A stretch of DNA of 64,000 bases, taken from NCBI RefSeq assembly GCF_001466725.1, contig NZ_CP013650.1:1860001-1924000 (forward strand), in the 5' to 3' direction. Below the pieces are notes generated by a model. It saw only the letters and a list, made by a program, of their open reading frames with translations. It was not told the DNA's origin and made no database searches. This DNA is from Lacimicrobium alkaliphilum (lineage in GTDB: Bacteria > Pseudomonadota > Gammaproteobacteria > Enterobacterales > Alteromonadaceae). A program made the translations under genes and the position numbers. Position 1 is the stretch's first letter; each line of letters begins with the position of its first letter. Shown piece by piece: positions 52,097 to 60,138 of this stretch.

Positions 52097-52498
52097 ATGG
52101 AGCCTGTAACAATCATTGCTGGTATTTCAGCATTCTTACAAGCAACTCAAACATGGATGCAATATCGAGATTCATCAAGGGCTGCTGAAGCATTTAAGCT
52201 AGAAATGTTAAATGCACCCAAAAGGCCTGAGATTCTAAGCGATGCAAAACAAGTTGCTGATATAGTTCCACCAAAAGTATTAGAAACTTTATGGCAGCGT
52301 TCTAGAAAGTGTTGGAACAATTATATTGAAATGCTCGATGAACCAGATGGCACTTACACCCCTAAAGAGTTGGATGATGCAACTTTTGCTACAAATAACT
52401 GTGTGTGTAGGGAATTGAAAAGAATAAAGGTTGTGTTAGGGGGGCGGCTTCCACCTGGTAAAATGCAAGAAGCGTGGGATGTCGCTGGTTGTTCGTGA
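52097..52498 (+). CDS. Cassette gene 1: unknown 133-residue protein
   Basis: Not recognised. The ATG at 52097 has an ideal AAGGAG five to six bases before it, so it is preferred over a longer TTG frame from 52043. The N-terminus EPVTIIAGISAFLQA is a hydrophobic helix that could be a membrane anchor or part of a helical bundle; the rest is soluble and charged, with RPEILSDAKQVADIVPPKVLETLW and a Cys pair NNCVCREL. It is AT-rich unlike the flanking core genes. The stop is followed at the very next base by an attC-like site, the hallmark of an integron cassette. Confidence 0.75.
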   Translation: MEPVTIIAGISAFLQATQTWMQYRDSSRAAEAFKLEMLNAPKRPEILSDAKQVADIVPPKVLETLWQRSRKCWNNYIEMLDEPDGTYTPKELDDATFATNNCVCRELKRIKVVLGGRLPPGKMQEAWDVAGCS

Positions 52499-52574
52499 AT
52501 TTAACAAGTCAAATTCAGCCGATCACTACAGTCGCTACCGCTTCTTTCGTGCCGGCTGATTTTCGGCGTTAGGT
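52499..52574 (+). repeat. attC recombination site of cassette 1
   Basis: R'' box ATTTAAC (52499-52505, fits RYYYAAC) and R' box GTTAGGT (52568-52574, fits GTTRRRY) bracket 76 bp. The inner arms AATTCAGCC and GGCTGATTTT pair as expected for the folded bottom strand. Confidence 0.8.
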
Positions 52575-52634
52575 TTTACCAGTCCAATATGTAGCATCAT
52601 CAGTAGTTTGGGCTTCTACAAAAAAGGAGATGTT

Positions 52635-53273
52635 ATGAAATACTTAATTTTAATGTTTGTTACATTTATAAGTGTCAATGCTCTTGCAAATGAGAAAGCA
52701 GAGGCTTTAAAACATATAGCCAGCTTTGCTGATTCCATCTGTGGTAACTTGAGTCATGCTGGGGCAACTAGCAAAGTGGAATTTTCAGGTGAAGCTAAGG
52801 CTGAATTTAACAACTTACTGAAAAAGCTCGCTGATCTTGGGATATCGGGAAGTGGCAAATACAGTGCAAGTGACTTTTCTGGGGTTCCGCATGCCTCCTT
52901 GGCTGGCGCACTCTCAGACCAGAGAAAATGCAAGAGAGAAATGGCTAAACTTTTAAAAGATGATTTGCTTACGGAAAAAATTAAGTCTTGCAGGCTAAGA
53001 AGTCACGGTATTGAATATTATAAAAGTACTCAGGAATGGAGCTCAGAATCTGGCTATCAAAAGGGAGGACCTTCAAGGGCTAGTTATTGTGAAGCTAAGA
53101 GATCTGAACACGCTGCGAGCTATCCAAATAGAGTTGTTTCTTTAATTTCAGCAACCACTTCTCATAAAACTGAACGCAATCCATTTAAGCAGGACTACTA
53201 CAACCATTTTTGTTCCTACAAAGATGAATGGGATCCTATTTACAAATTAAAGGAAAATAAAAACTGTCCGTAA
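52635..53273 (+). CDS. Cassette gene 2: unknown secreted protein
   Basis: 212 residues from the ATG at 52635 (AAAGGAG before it). A signal peptide MKYLILMFVTFISVNALA is followed by a mature, Lys/Ser-rich protein with several cysteines (ICGNLSH, KCKREM, SCRLRSHG, YCEAKR, FCSYKDEW, NCP), so disulfides in the periplasm are likely. A central LADLGISGSGKYSASDFSG resembles no family I can name. AT-rich. An attC-like site begins six bases after the stop. Confidence 0.75.
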   Translation: MKYLILMFVTFISVNALANEKAEALKHIASFADSICGNLSHAGATSKVEFSGEAKAEFNNLLKKLADLGISGSGKYSASDFSGVPHASLAGALSDQRKCKREMAKLLKDDLLTEKIKSCRLRSHGIEYYKSTQEWSSESGYQKGGPSRASYCEAKRSEHAASYPNRVVSLISATTSHKTERNPFKQDYYNHFCSYKDEWDPIYKLKENKNCP

Positions 53274-53279
53274 AATAAA

Positions 53280-53372
53280 ATCTAACAAAAAGCTATACTC
53301 AAAAAATTGTTGGCTACGCTCTAGCCTAGCAATTATCGCCAACAATTTTTTCCAGTTAGCTTAGCGTTAGCT
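53280..53372 (+). repeat. attC recombination site of cassette 2
   Basis: R'' ATCTAAC (53280-53286) and R' GTTAGCT (53366-53372, one mismatch to GTTRRRY) bracket 93 bp. The inner arms AAAAAATTGTTGGC (53301-53314) and GCCAACAATTTTTT (53338-53351) are a perfect 14-bp inverted repeat. Confidence 0.8.
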
Positions 53373-53412
53373 CCTTGACAGCACACAGATATCAAATTAC
53401 TAAGGAATAAAT

Positions 53413-55086
53413 GTGGCTCAAAAAACAAATGATCAGATAATTCTTAAGCAGATAATCAAGGAGCGATGTGCTGAGTCTGGCGATGAGCTGACAGTGTCGG
53501 AGTATTTCGAAATATATTCTGCATCTGAAATACTTAAGAATTATGATCTTACCTACGATGACATTTTATATGGTATAGTAGGTGATGGTGGAGACGGCGG
53601 AATTGATTCAATCTATACTTTTATTAATGGCGAGCCATTAAAAGAAGATACGCTAGTCAATACCAATCAGAAAAAGAATAACATCGAACTTATTATAATT
53701 CAATCTAAGACTTCAGCCTCTTTTAAAGAGGATGCTGTAATCAAATTCAGGGAGTCAGCTCAGGACTTATTTAACCTAGCGAACAATCCAGACGATTATT
53801 CTGCACGCTACAACACTGATTTGATTGATAAGGTTAAACTTTTTAGAAATTCATATGCAAAGTTAGCAAAGACATTTCCAAAAGTAGAAATACGATATTT
53901 TTATGCATCACAGGGTGATGAAGTTCATCATAATGTATCAGGGAAAGTTCCAAAGCTGCAAGAAGATATTGTCAAAATGTTTGGTGGCGCTGATTTTTCA
54001 TTTGAATTTATAGGTGCGTCTGAACTTCTTGAAATGACTAGAAATGTACCGTCTACTTCGAGAGTCCTCGAGGTTGCGGAATCACCGATTGGCACAACTG
54101 CCGGTAGTTATCTATGTCTTGTTACTCTGTCTAAGTACTACGAATTTATTTCTGACTCAGGGTCTTTGGCACGCAGTATATTCGAATCGAATGTTCGAGA
54201 TTATCAGGGCAGCGTTGTAGTCAATACGGGCATCCGGAAGACACTTGAAAATAGACAATCAGAAAACTTTTGGTATCTAAATAATGGCGTAACCATCATT
54301 ACCCCTAAAGCAGTAATGGCGGGAAAGCAACTTACAATTGAAGATCCTCAAATTGTTAATGGGTTGCAGACGTCACATGAAATATACCAATATTTCTCGC
54401 AGCTTGAGAATCACGAAGGTGATGAAAGAGCTGTGCTTGCAAGAGTGATCTGTGAAGAAGATGAAGAAGCTAGAGACAGAATTATACGAGCCACCAACAG
54501 TCAAACATCTATCCCGCCTGCCTCGCTAAGAAGTTCTGATGACATCCATAGAAATATTGAAGACTTTCTTAAGTCAAACGGTTACTACTACGACAGGAAG
54601 AAAAACTTTTATAAAAATCAGGGAATGCCTGTTTCTAAGATTATAAGTATCTCTTATATGGCTCAAGCTATGATGGCTATCATGCTTTTGAAACCAGATA
54701 GCGCAAGGGCTCGGCCTTCAACATTAATAAATTCTGACGTTGAATACAAAAAAATATTCAGCTTAGATAAGCCAATTGATATATATCTCAAAGCAATTCA
54801 AATAATGAAAGCTGTTGAAACACATCTGAAGCCTGAAAATAGCGAGATTCAGTTAGAAAGAAAGACAATCACGAATATTAAATTTTATGTGGCAATGGTG
54901 GCTAGTATTAAAACAGCCGGTTCTTCTCAAGATATAGAGCAAAAAATTTCGGATTTGCCAAACGTAGATTTAACTAGCGAGATACTTAATGAGTCGCTTC
55001 AACAAGTACTCGCAGAATTTGATGGGTTGGGAGCGACTGACCAAGTTGCAAAGGGGCCAGCTCTTGTAGCTAAACTGCTGAGCTAA
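53413..55086 (+). CDS. Cassette gene 3: AIPR-family phage-resistance protein
   Basis: 557 residues. The central and C-terminal part carries the AIPR (abortive infection phage resistance) signatures FWYLNNGVTIITPK, PQIVNGLQTSHEIYQYF and RVICEEDEEARDRIIRATNSQTSI. The N-terminal part looks like a PD-(D/E)XK nuclease: GDGGDGGIDSIY with Asp65, then IELIIIQSKTS with Gln97 and Lys99. AIPR proteins are found in phage-defence loci; nuclease-driven abortive infection is the inferred mode here. The start is GTG with AAGGAA before it; the overlapping ATG leads to an early stop. AT-rich, and followed by an attC-like site overlapping the stop. Confidence 0.85.
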   Translation: MAQKTNDQIILKQIIKERCAESGDELTVSEYFEIYSASEILKNYDLTYDDILYGIVGDGGDGGIDSIYTFINGEPLKEDTLVNTNQKKNNIELIIIQSKTSASFKEDAVIKFRESAQDLFNLANNPDDYSARYNTDLIDKVKLFRNSYAKLAKTFPKVEIRYFYASQGDEVHHNVSGKVPKLQEDIVKMFGGADFSFEFIGASELLEMTRNVPSTSRVLEVAESPIGTTAGSYLCLVTLSKYYEFISDSGSLARSIFESNVRDYQGSVVVNTGIRKTLENRQSENFWYLNNGVTIITPKAVMAGKQLTIEDPQIVNGLQTSHEIYQYFSQLENHEGDERAVLARVICEEDEEARDRIIRATNSQTSIPPASLRSSDDIHRNIEDFLKSNGYYYDRKKNFYKNQGMPVSKIISISYMAQAMMAIMLLKPDSARARPSTLINSDVEYKKIFSLDKPIDIYLKAIQIMKAVETHLKPENSEIQLERKTITNIKFYVAMVASIKTAGSSQDIEQKISDLPNVDLTSEILNESLQQVLAEFDGLGATDQVAKGPALVAKLLS

Positions 55087-55130
55087 CAAGTTGCTGCGCT
55101 CCTAATTTTCCTGTGAGCAAGGCGTTAAGC
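55081..55130 (+). repeat. attC-like site of cassette 3 (short)
   Basis: AGCTAAC (55081-55087, one mismatch to RYYYAAC, overlapping the stop codon) and GTTAAGC (55124-55130, fits GTTRRRY). The arms TTGCTGCGCTC and GAGCAAGGC pair with one bulge. At 50 bp it is slightly shorter than usual sites. Confidence 0.65.
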
Positions 55131-55167
55131 AGCTACGGTATTGAAGAACTATGAAAAGGGGGCTAGT

Positions 55168-55881
55168 TTGAAGCAGGAAGAATTAAAAGGGGTTACAACA
55201 AAGCTAATCCTAGAAAGACCAGCAACTCAGCTTCTGAACGATTTTGGGGCAGGAAAGGCATCGCCAGGCTCTGGTAGCGCAGCTGCTCTGCTGAGCATAC
55301 TGTCGGCGAAAATGATTATCACGGTGTGCGAGATCAGCACCACAAAGCATGAATGTGAAAAGTCTCATAAGGATTTCGGATTCATCTCTGTGCAAATTAA
55401 GGAAAAAATCGAACCCAGACTAAGAGAGCTATTCGAGCTTGATGCTAAAGACTTTGAAAAGGTCGTAGAACTCAGGGTTAAGAGAGACAAGTCTCATGAT
55501 TCTGCGGAGAAGGCAAGATTTTCTAGAGACTCTCTAGATTTACTGGAAACTGCAACTGATTACACATTCGAGGTGGCTGATTTATCGTTTCTTCTTATGG
55601 AATATGGCATCACAGTATTCGAGCATGGATGGCATGCGGTCCGCGGTGATTCGGGAGTTTCAATAAGTGCCGCAATGTCAGGAATAATGTCTTCCATATT
55701 TATTATTAACCTCAACTTGAAAACTCTGACGCGAAGAAATTACGCAAGCGACAATCTAAAACGTCTTCAGTCTATCCAGAAGAAACTGGAAGAAATTCAG
55801 ATAAGAGCTTTCTCTTGCGTCACCGCGATTAGCTCTGAATCTCTTGATTCTATCCAGTTGGAGCTGCTGAAAGATGCTTAA
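55168..55881 (+). CDS. Cassette gene 4: cyclodeaminase/cyclohydrolase (FTCD_C)-like protein
   Basis: 237 residues from TTG 55168, which has AAAAGGGGG five bases before it; TTG 55141 in the same frame (246 residues) is the other choice. The N-terminal motif FGAGKASPGSGSAAALLSILSAKMI matches the start of the formiminotransferase-cyclodeaminase C-terminal fold (usual form PGGGSAAA), and LFELDAKDFEKVVELR fits its LDxxAF helix. The family binds methenyl- or formimino-tetrahydrofolate. The rest is all-helical, as in the family, but diverged, so the activity is open. AT-rich. The stop overlaps a GCTTAAC half-site. Confidence 0.65.
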   Translation: MKQEELKGVTTKLILERPATQLLNDFGAGKASPGSGSAAALLSILSAKMIITVCEISTTKHECEKSHKDFGFISVQIKEKIEPRLRELFELDAKDFEKVVELRVKRDKSHDSAEKARFSRDSLDLLETATDYTFEVADLSFLLMEYGITVFEHGWHAVRGDSGVSISAAMSGIMSSIFIINLNLKTLTRRNYASDNLKRLQSIQKKLEEIQIRAFSCVTAISSESLDSIQLELLKDA

Positions 55882-55925
55882 CAAGCGCGTCAAAGCCCAC
55901 ACTAGACTTCCCCCGCTTTAACGGA
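55876..55925 (+). repeat. Truncated attC-like site of cassette 4
   Basis: GCTTAAC (55876-55882, fits RYYYAAC) overlaps the stop, followed by AAGCGCGTCAAAGCC. The expected right arm ending in GTTRRRY is not found; ccgctttaacgg at 55912 may be a decayed remnant. The array seems cut here. Confidence 0.4.
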
Positions 55926-56032
55926 CAGGCATCACTAACCGAAAACACGGTAAATAGTGCCTGCACAGAAAAAAGTCAGATTCGCTTGTATTCAGCATAG
56001 CTAATCTGGCTGTTTGGTCTGCGTCCGCACCT

Positions 56033-56164
56033 TTATTGCGACAGGGCTTTAGCGACTTTGGAGTTAGTGCTGCGGCCAAGTTTTGCGGTAATCTGTTCAC
56101 CAGCCTGAATCAGTTTATTCAGATCGATACCGGTTTCGATACCCATACCCATGAGCGTATCCAC
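56033..56164 (-). pseudogene. Remnant of an HMG-CoA lyase (liuE/mvaB) 3' end
   Basis: The minus strand encodes 43 residues and a TAA stop that align end-to-end with the last 43 residues of the intact gene at 56944-57849: 36 of 43 are identical (shared [31 protein letters not shown]). Similarity ends abruptly at 56164. The differences include K/R and N/D exchanges and silent changes, so it is a diverged copy from a related gene rather than a fresh duplication. Confidence 0.85.
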
Positions 56165-56200
56165 AGTACAAGACCCCGTGCGTGAAAATTATACTGTGCG

Positions 56201-56225
56201 AACTATACCACTTGGTGTTATAGTT
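56201..56225. promoter_or_regulatory. Operator-like inverted repeat before the toxin-antitoxin genes
   Basis: AACTATA.CAC...GTG.TATAGTT has 10 matching positions per arm and lies 23 bp before the toxin start. TATACT at 56190 may be a -10. Autoregulation by the XRE antitoxin is expected for such modules. Confidence 0.5.
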
Positions 56226-56247
56226 TTGTGTGTGAAAAGGGAACGGA

Positions 56248-56613
56248 ATGCGCATATATAAGTCAAAGTGGTTCACGAAGTGGGCCGGGAAAGAGGGGCT
56301 GACGGATAGCGCCCTCAAGGAAGCCGTCGGGGAAATGGAAAAAGGCTTAATCGATGCTGATCTGGGTGGCCATGTTTATAAAAAGCGAGCGTCCATTGAG
56401 GGGCAAGGAAAAAGCAGCGGTCTGAGGACCATCCTGGCGTTTAAGGTGGGTAACAAAGCCTTCTTTATGTACGGCTTCCCTAAGAACGCGCGGGATAACA
56501 TAAACGGCAAAGAGTTGAAGGCATTTAAACGATTGGCAAAGGAGCTGTTGGGTTACAGTGAGGTCCAACTGAAAAACGCCGTTGAAACGGGCAGTATGGT
56601 AGAGGTGAAGTGA
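56248..56613 (+). CDS. RelE/HigB-type toxin
   Basis: 121 residues. Features are MRIYKSKWFTKWAGKEGLTDSALKEAV at the start, DADLGGHVYKKRASIEGQGKSSGLRTILAFK in the centre and the FFMYGFPKNARDNINGKELKAFKRLAKELL end. These mark the RelE-like toxin family that pairs with XRE antitoxins and cleaves mRNA at the ribosome. It starts at ATG 56248 with AAGGGAACGG before it. The antitoxin gene starts one base after its stop, in the toxin-first order of HigBA modules. Confidence 0.88.
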   Translation: MRIYKSKWFTKWAGKEGLTDSALKEAVGEMEKGLIDADLGGHVYKKRASIEGQGKSSGLRTILAFKVGNKAFFMYGFPKNARDNINGKELKAFKRLAKELLGYSEVQLKNAVETGSMVEVK

Positions 56614-56614
56614 G

Positions 56615-56920
56615 ATGAAAGACAGTATCTTAGATGTCATACATGACACAGCGAAAGACTTAAACGAGGCTGGCGTGATGGATGTGCAAACCATGCGCGA
56701 GTTCGATGCCTTATGCCTGCCTGAAGTTGAGAATTATGATGCCCACCGCATTAAAGCCATCCGCAAAAAGGCGCATGTGAGTCAGGCGGTGTTCGCCGCT
56801 TACCTCAACACTACACCATCAACAGTAAGGCAGTGGGAACAAGGCAGTAAAAAGCCGCGGGGTACCTCCCTCAAATTACTTAATCTGGTAGCCAATAAAG
56901 GCTTAGAGATCCTGGCATAA
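56615..56920 (+). CDS. XRE-family antitoxin (NadS/HigA type)
   Basis: 101 residues with a helix-turn-helix at about 54-78 (HVSQAVFAAYLNTTPSTVRQWEQG) followed by KKPRGTSLKLLNLVANKGLEIL, typical of HigA/NadS antitoxins. The N-terminal half should bind the toxin and the HTH should repress the operon through the inverted repeat at 56201-56225. It ends 23 bp before the convergent liuE stop. Confidence 0.9.
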   Translation: MKDSILDVIHDTAKDLNEAGVMDVQTMREFDALCLPEVENYDAHRIKAIRKKAHVSQAVFAAYLNTTPSTVRQWEQGSKKPRGTSLKLLNLVANKGLEILA

Positions 56921-56943
56921 TCATCGGCGCGATCACCGGTCAG

Positions 56944-57849
56944 TCATTGCGACAAAGCCCTTGCCACTTTTGAATTAGTGCTGCGGCCAAGCCTGGCGGT
57001 AATCTGTTCACCAGCGTGGATTAGCTTATCCAGATCGATACCGGTTTCTATGCCCATGCCGTGTAGCATATACACCACATCTTCTGTGGCTACGTTGCCC
57101 GACGCCCCTTTGGCATAAGGGCAGCCACCGAGCCCAGCCACGGCGCTGTCGATGACATTGATACCCTGTTGCAGGGCAATCAGGATATTGGCCAGTGCCT
57201 GGCCATAGGTATCGTGAAAATGTACCGCCAACTTCGCTTTGGGCACCACCTTGCATACGATATCTAGCATACTGGCGGTTTTTAGCGGGGTGCCGACGCC
57301 TATGGTATCGCCCAATGAAATTTCATAGCAGCCCATTTGCAGTAGCCTGTCTGACACCTCCGCCACCTTTTCAGCGCTGATGTCTCCTTCATAGGGGCAG
57401 CCCAGCACACAGGATACATAGCCACGCACTTTAATCTTGTTGGCCCCGGCGGTTGCCATCACCGGTGCGAAACGCTCCAGGCTTTCACTGATGCTGCAGT
57501 TGATGTTTTTTTGGGTGAAGCTCTCTGAGGCCGCACCAAAAATCGCCATCTCATCGGCCCCTGCCGCCAGCGCCGCTTCAAAGCCTTTCAGGTTGGGCGT
57601 CAGTGCTGAGTAAGTAACACCGGGTTTGCGCTTAATAGCCGCAAAAACCTCACCGCTGTCAGCCATTTGCGGTACCCATTTGGGCGACACAAAACTGCCC
57701 GTTTCCACCATATTCAGGCCGGCATCGGCGAGGTTTTCCACCAGTGCCACCTTGTCGGCAAGGGCTATCTGGCCCTTTTCATTCTGCAGCCCGTCACGGG
57801 GACCCACTTCCACGATTTTTACTTCTTTGGGATACATACTATTGCTCAA
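56944..57849 (-). CDS. liuE: Hydroxymethylglutaryl-CoA lyase
   Basis: 301 residues (also called MvaB). The TIM-barrel active site is clear: [13 protein letters not shown], the [10 protein letters not shown] metal histidines and [19 protein letters not shown] with the catalytic Cys. It splits HMG-CoA to acetyl-CoA and acetoacetate, the last step of leucine degradation. It is the last liu gene but is separated from liuD by 274 bp of repeats. Its 3' end has a diverged partial copy at 56033-56164. Confidence 0.97.
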   Translation of the reverse strand: MSNSMYPKEVKIVEVGPRDGLQNEKGQIALADKVALVENLADAGLNMVETGSFVSPKWVPQMADSGEVFAAIKRKPGVTYSALTPNLKGFEAALAAGADEMAIFGAASESFTQKNINCSISESLERFAPVMATAGANKIKVRGYVSCVLGCPYEGDISAEKVAEVSDRLLQMGCYEISLGDTIGVGTPLKTASMLDIVCKVVPKAKLAVHFHDTYGQALANILIALQQGINVIDSAVAGLGGCPYAKGASGNVATEDVVYMLHGMGIETGIDLDKLIHAGEQITARLGRSTNSKVARALSQ

Positions 57850-58123
57850 ATAAATTCACCACAGAGCCACGGAGGACGCAGAGATATAAAATATATATCT
57901 TTTCCAACGTTCTCCCTCTGTGCTCTGTGATTTACATGTAGCCCGTCAAGGAGCGAAGCGGATTGCGGGATAGTTCGGGTTTATCCCCGTATTCCGCTGC
58001 GCTTTATACGGGCTACGCTTCTGTTGCTCAAATAAATTCACTACAGAGCCACGGAGGACACAGAGAAATAAAAGGTACTTGTCTCTTCAATGCTTTCCCT
58101 CTGTGTTCTCTGTGCCTATGTGG
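57850..58123. repeat. Palindromic repeats inside the liu operon (liuD-liuE gap)
   Basis: Two accacagagccacggagga...ctctgtg units (57857-57930 and 58045-58125) flank a complete 79-bp palindrome (57938-58016) running from gtagcccgtcaaggagcgaa to tacgggctac. No gene. The stretch lies between co-oriented genes of one pathway, so the transcript probably carries these hairpins. Confidence 0.8.
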
Positions 58124-60136
58124 TTAGTTGTCTTCTGCCTCAAAGGCCAGCAGTTCGGCGCCGCCGTCGACCAGATCCCCTTGCTGGTAGAAAAACTCCG
58201 TGACTTTGCCATCGGATGGGGCTTTTAAGCTGTGCTCCATTTTCATCGCTTCCATAATCACCAGCTCCTGGCCTTTGCTGACCTGTTGACCCACCTCGAC
58301 AACCAGTTTTACTACGGAACCATTCATGGGCGCGGTCAGCCCGCCACCATGCTGATCGTGATCCAGCAGGCCCAGATCCGGCAAATGCCGGCTAAAGTGC
58401 AGGGCACTGGACTGGGTATACAAGGAACAGCCATGCTGATTGCCGCTGATAGTGGCCCGCTGACGGTGGCCATTAATAATGGCGATCAGACTGTCGCCCT
58501 GGATCTCACCGGTGGCCTCAACCTGGAAGCGTTCGCCACTGATAATATAGCGCTGCTGACCGCTGCTCTCTGTTTGCTGTACCGTAACATTGTGGCAGGC
58601 CTCATGGATTTTTATCTCCAGCGTCTGCTGATATTGCTGGTTGCTGCGCCAGGCGGTCAGACTTTGCCAGGGTGACCAGGGATCCTGATGATGCTGGCTG
58701 AGTTTTTGATGTTCCTGCTGTTGGCTTAGTACCAGATACAGGGCTGCCAGTGGCAGTAAAGTGGCAATATCGGCTTCATTTTCAAGAAATATCTGTTTCT
58801 GATTCTTATCAATAAAACCGGTATCCAGTTGTGCCTGTTTAAAGGCTTTGGTGCTGACCAGGTTATACAAAAAATCAATATTGGTGGTCACACCCTTGAT
58901 ACGGTATTCAGACAGGGCTTTGACCAGGCGGCGCAGGGCTTTGTTGCGATCTTCGTCCCACACAATCAGCTTGGCAATCATGGGGTCGTAGTAGACAGAG
59001 ACCTCATCACCCTGACGTACGCCGGTATCGACCCGCACATAATCAGACTCATCCGGGGGCTGCAAAAAATGCAGGGTGCCTGTTGCCGGCAGAAATTCAT
59101 TATCGGGATCTTCGGCATAAATTCTGGCTTCAAAGGCATGGCCATTGATGGCAAGTTCAGACTGACTCAGGGGTAATTCTTCACCACTGGCGACGCGGAT
59201 TTGCCATTCCACCAGATCCTGACCGCTGATCATTTCCGTGACCGGATGCTCTACCTGTAAACGGGTATTCATTTCCATAAAATAGAAGCTGCCGTCGGTA
59301 TCAAGCAGGAACTCTACGGTACCGGCGCCCACATAATTAATGGCTTTGGCGGCTTTAAGGGCCGCTTCGCCCATCTGTGCGCGTAGTGCTTCTGATACGC
59401 CAGGGGCAGGGGCTTCTTCGATGACTTTTTGGTGGCGACGCTGCACCGAGCAATCACGCTCAAATAGATACACGCCGTTACCATGCAGATCGCAGAATAC
59501 CTGAATCTCAACATGACGGGGCTGGGTCAGATATTTTTCCACCAGCATCTGATCATCGCCAAAACCGGCCATAGACTCACGTTTAGCCGCGGCCAGGGCC
59601 TGTTCAAATTCTTCGGCTTTGTGAACCTGGCGCATGCCTTTACCGCCGCCACCGGCAGCGGCTTTGAGCAGCACCGGGTAGCCCATTTTATCGGCTTCAG
59701 CTTTGAGGGTTTCGGGCGACTGGTCGTCACCGTGATAGCCGGGTACCAGCGGCACACCAGCAGCTTCCATGATCTTTTTCGCCGCAGATTTGGAGCCCAT
59801 GGCGTCAATGGCGGCCACCGGCGGGCCGACGAAGATGATCTGATTGTCTTCGCACAGCCGGGCAAAGTTGGCGTTTTCCGACAAAAAGCCATAGCCGGGG
59901 TGAATCATATCGGCGCCTGTTTTGCGCGCCACTTCAATGATTTTTTCCGCCTGCAGATAGCTGTCTTTGGACGGCGCGGGGCCAATATGCACCGCTTCAT
60001 CGGCCATTTGCACATGCAGGGCATTGGCATCGGCATCGGAGTACACCGCTACCGTGTGGATCCCCATGCGCTGGGCCGTTTTGATAACACGGCAACTGAT
60101 TTCACCGCGGTTGGCGACAAGAAGTTTTACCAACAT
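58124..60136 (-). CDS. liuD: Methylcrotonyl-CoA carboxylase biotin-containing alpha subunit
   Basis: 670 residues. The biotin carboxylase domain (1-450) starts LLVANRGEISCRVIKTAQRMG and has the ATP-grasp loop KAAAGGGGKGMRQVH and EMNTRLQVEHPVTEMI. A middle BT-type region follows, then the biotinyl domain with Lys632 in EAMKMEHSL. It carboxylates biotin with ATP and bicarbonate, and the beta subunit LiuB then carboxylates 3-methylcrotonyl-CoA. It starts 2 bp after the liuC stop. Confidence 0.96.
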   Translation of the reverse strand: MLVKLLVANRGEISCRVIKTAQRMGIHTVAVYSDADANALHVQMADEAVHIGPAPSKDSYLQAEKIIEVARKTGADMIHPGYGFLSENANFARLCEDNQIIFVGPPVAAIDAMGSKSAAKKIMEAAGVPLVPGYHGDDQSPETLKAEADKMGYPVLLKAAAGGGGKGMRQVHKAEEFEQALAAAKRESMAGFGDDQMLVEKYLTQPRHVEIQVFCDLHGNGVYLFERDCSVQRRHQKVIEEAPAPGVSEALRAQMGEAALKAAKAINYVGAGTVEFLLDTDGSFYFMEMNTRLQVEHPVTEMISGQDLVEWQIRVASGEELPLSQSELAINGHAFEARIYAEDPDNEFLPATGTLHFLQPPDESDYVRVDTGVRQGDEVSVYYDPMIAKLIVWDEDRNKALRRLVKALSEYRIKGVTTNIDFLYNLVSTKAFKQAQLDTGFIDKNQKQIFLENEADIATLLPLAALYLVLSQQQEHQKLSQHHQDPWSPWQSLTAWRSNQQYQQTLEIKIHEACHNVTVQQTESSGQQRYIISGERFQVEATGEIQGDSLIAIINGHRQRATISGNQHGCSLYTQSSALHFSRHLPDLGLLDHDQHGGGLTAPMNGSVVKLVVEVGQQVSKGQELVIMEAMKMEHSLKAPSDGKVTEFFYQQGDLVDGGAELLAFEAEDN

Positions 60137-60138
60137 AA

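Larger units (their letters stand above)
55882..56247. other. 366-bp junction region between cassette island and toxin-antitoxin module
   Basis: It holds the truncated attC, a 110-bp stretch of unknown origin with an aacagattcagg-type imperfect hairpin (agtcagatt / aatctggct, 55974-56012), the remnant of the HMG-CoA lyase 3' end (56033-56164) and the promoter/operator of the toxin gene (56165-56247). No intact gene. Confidence 0.7.
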
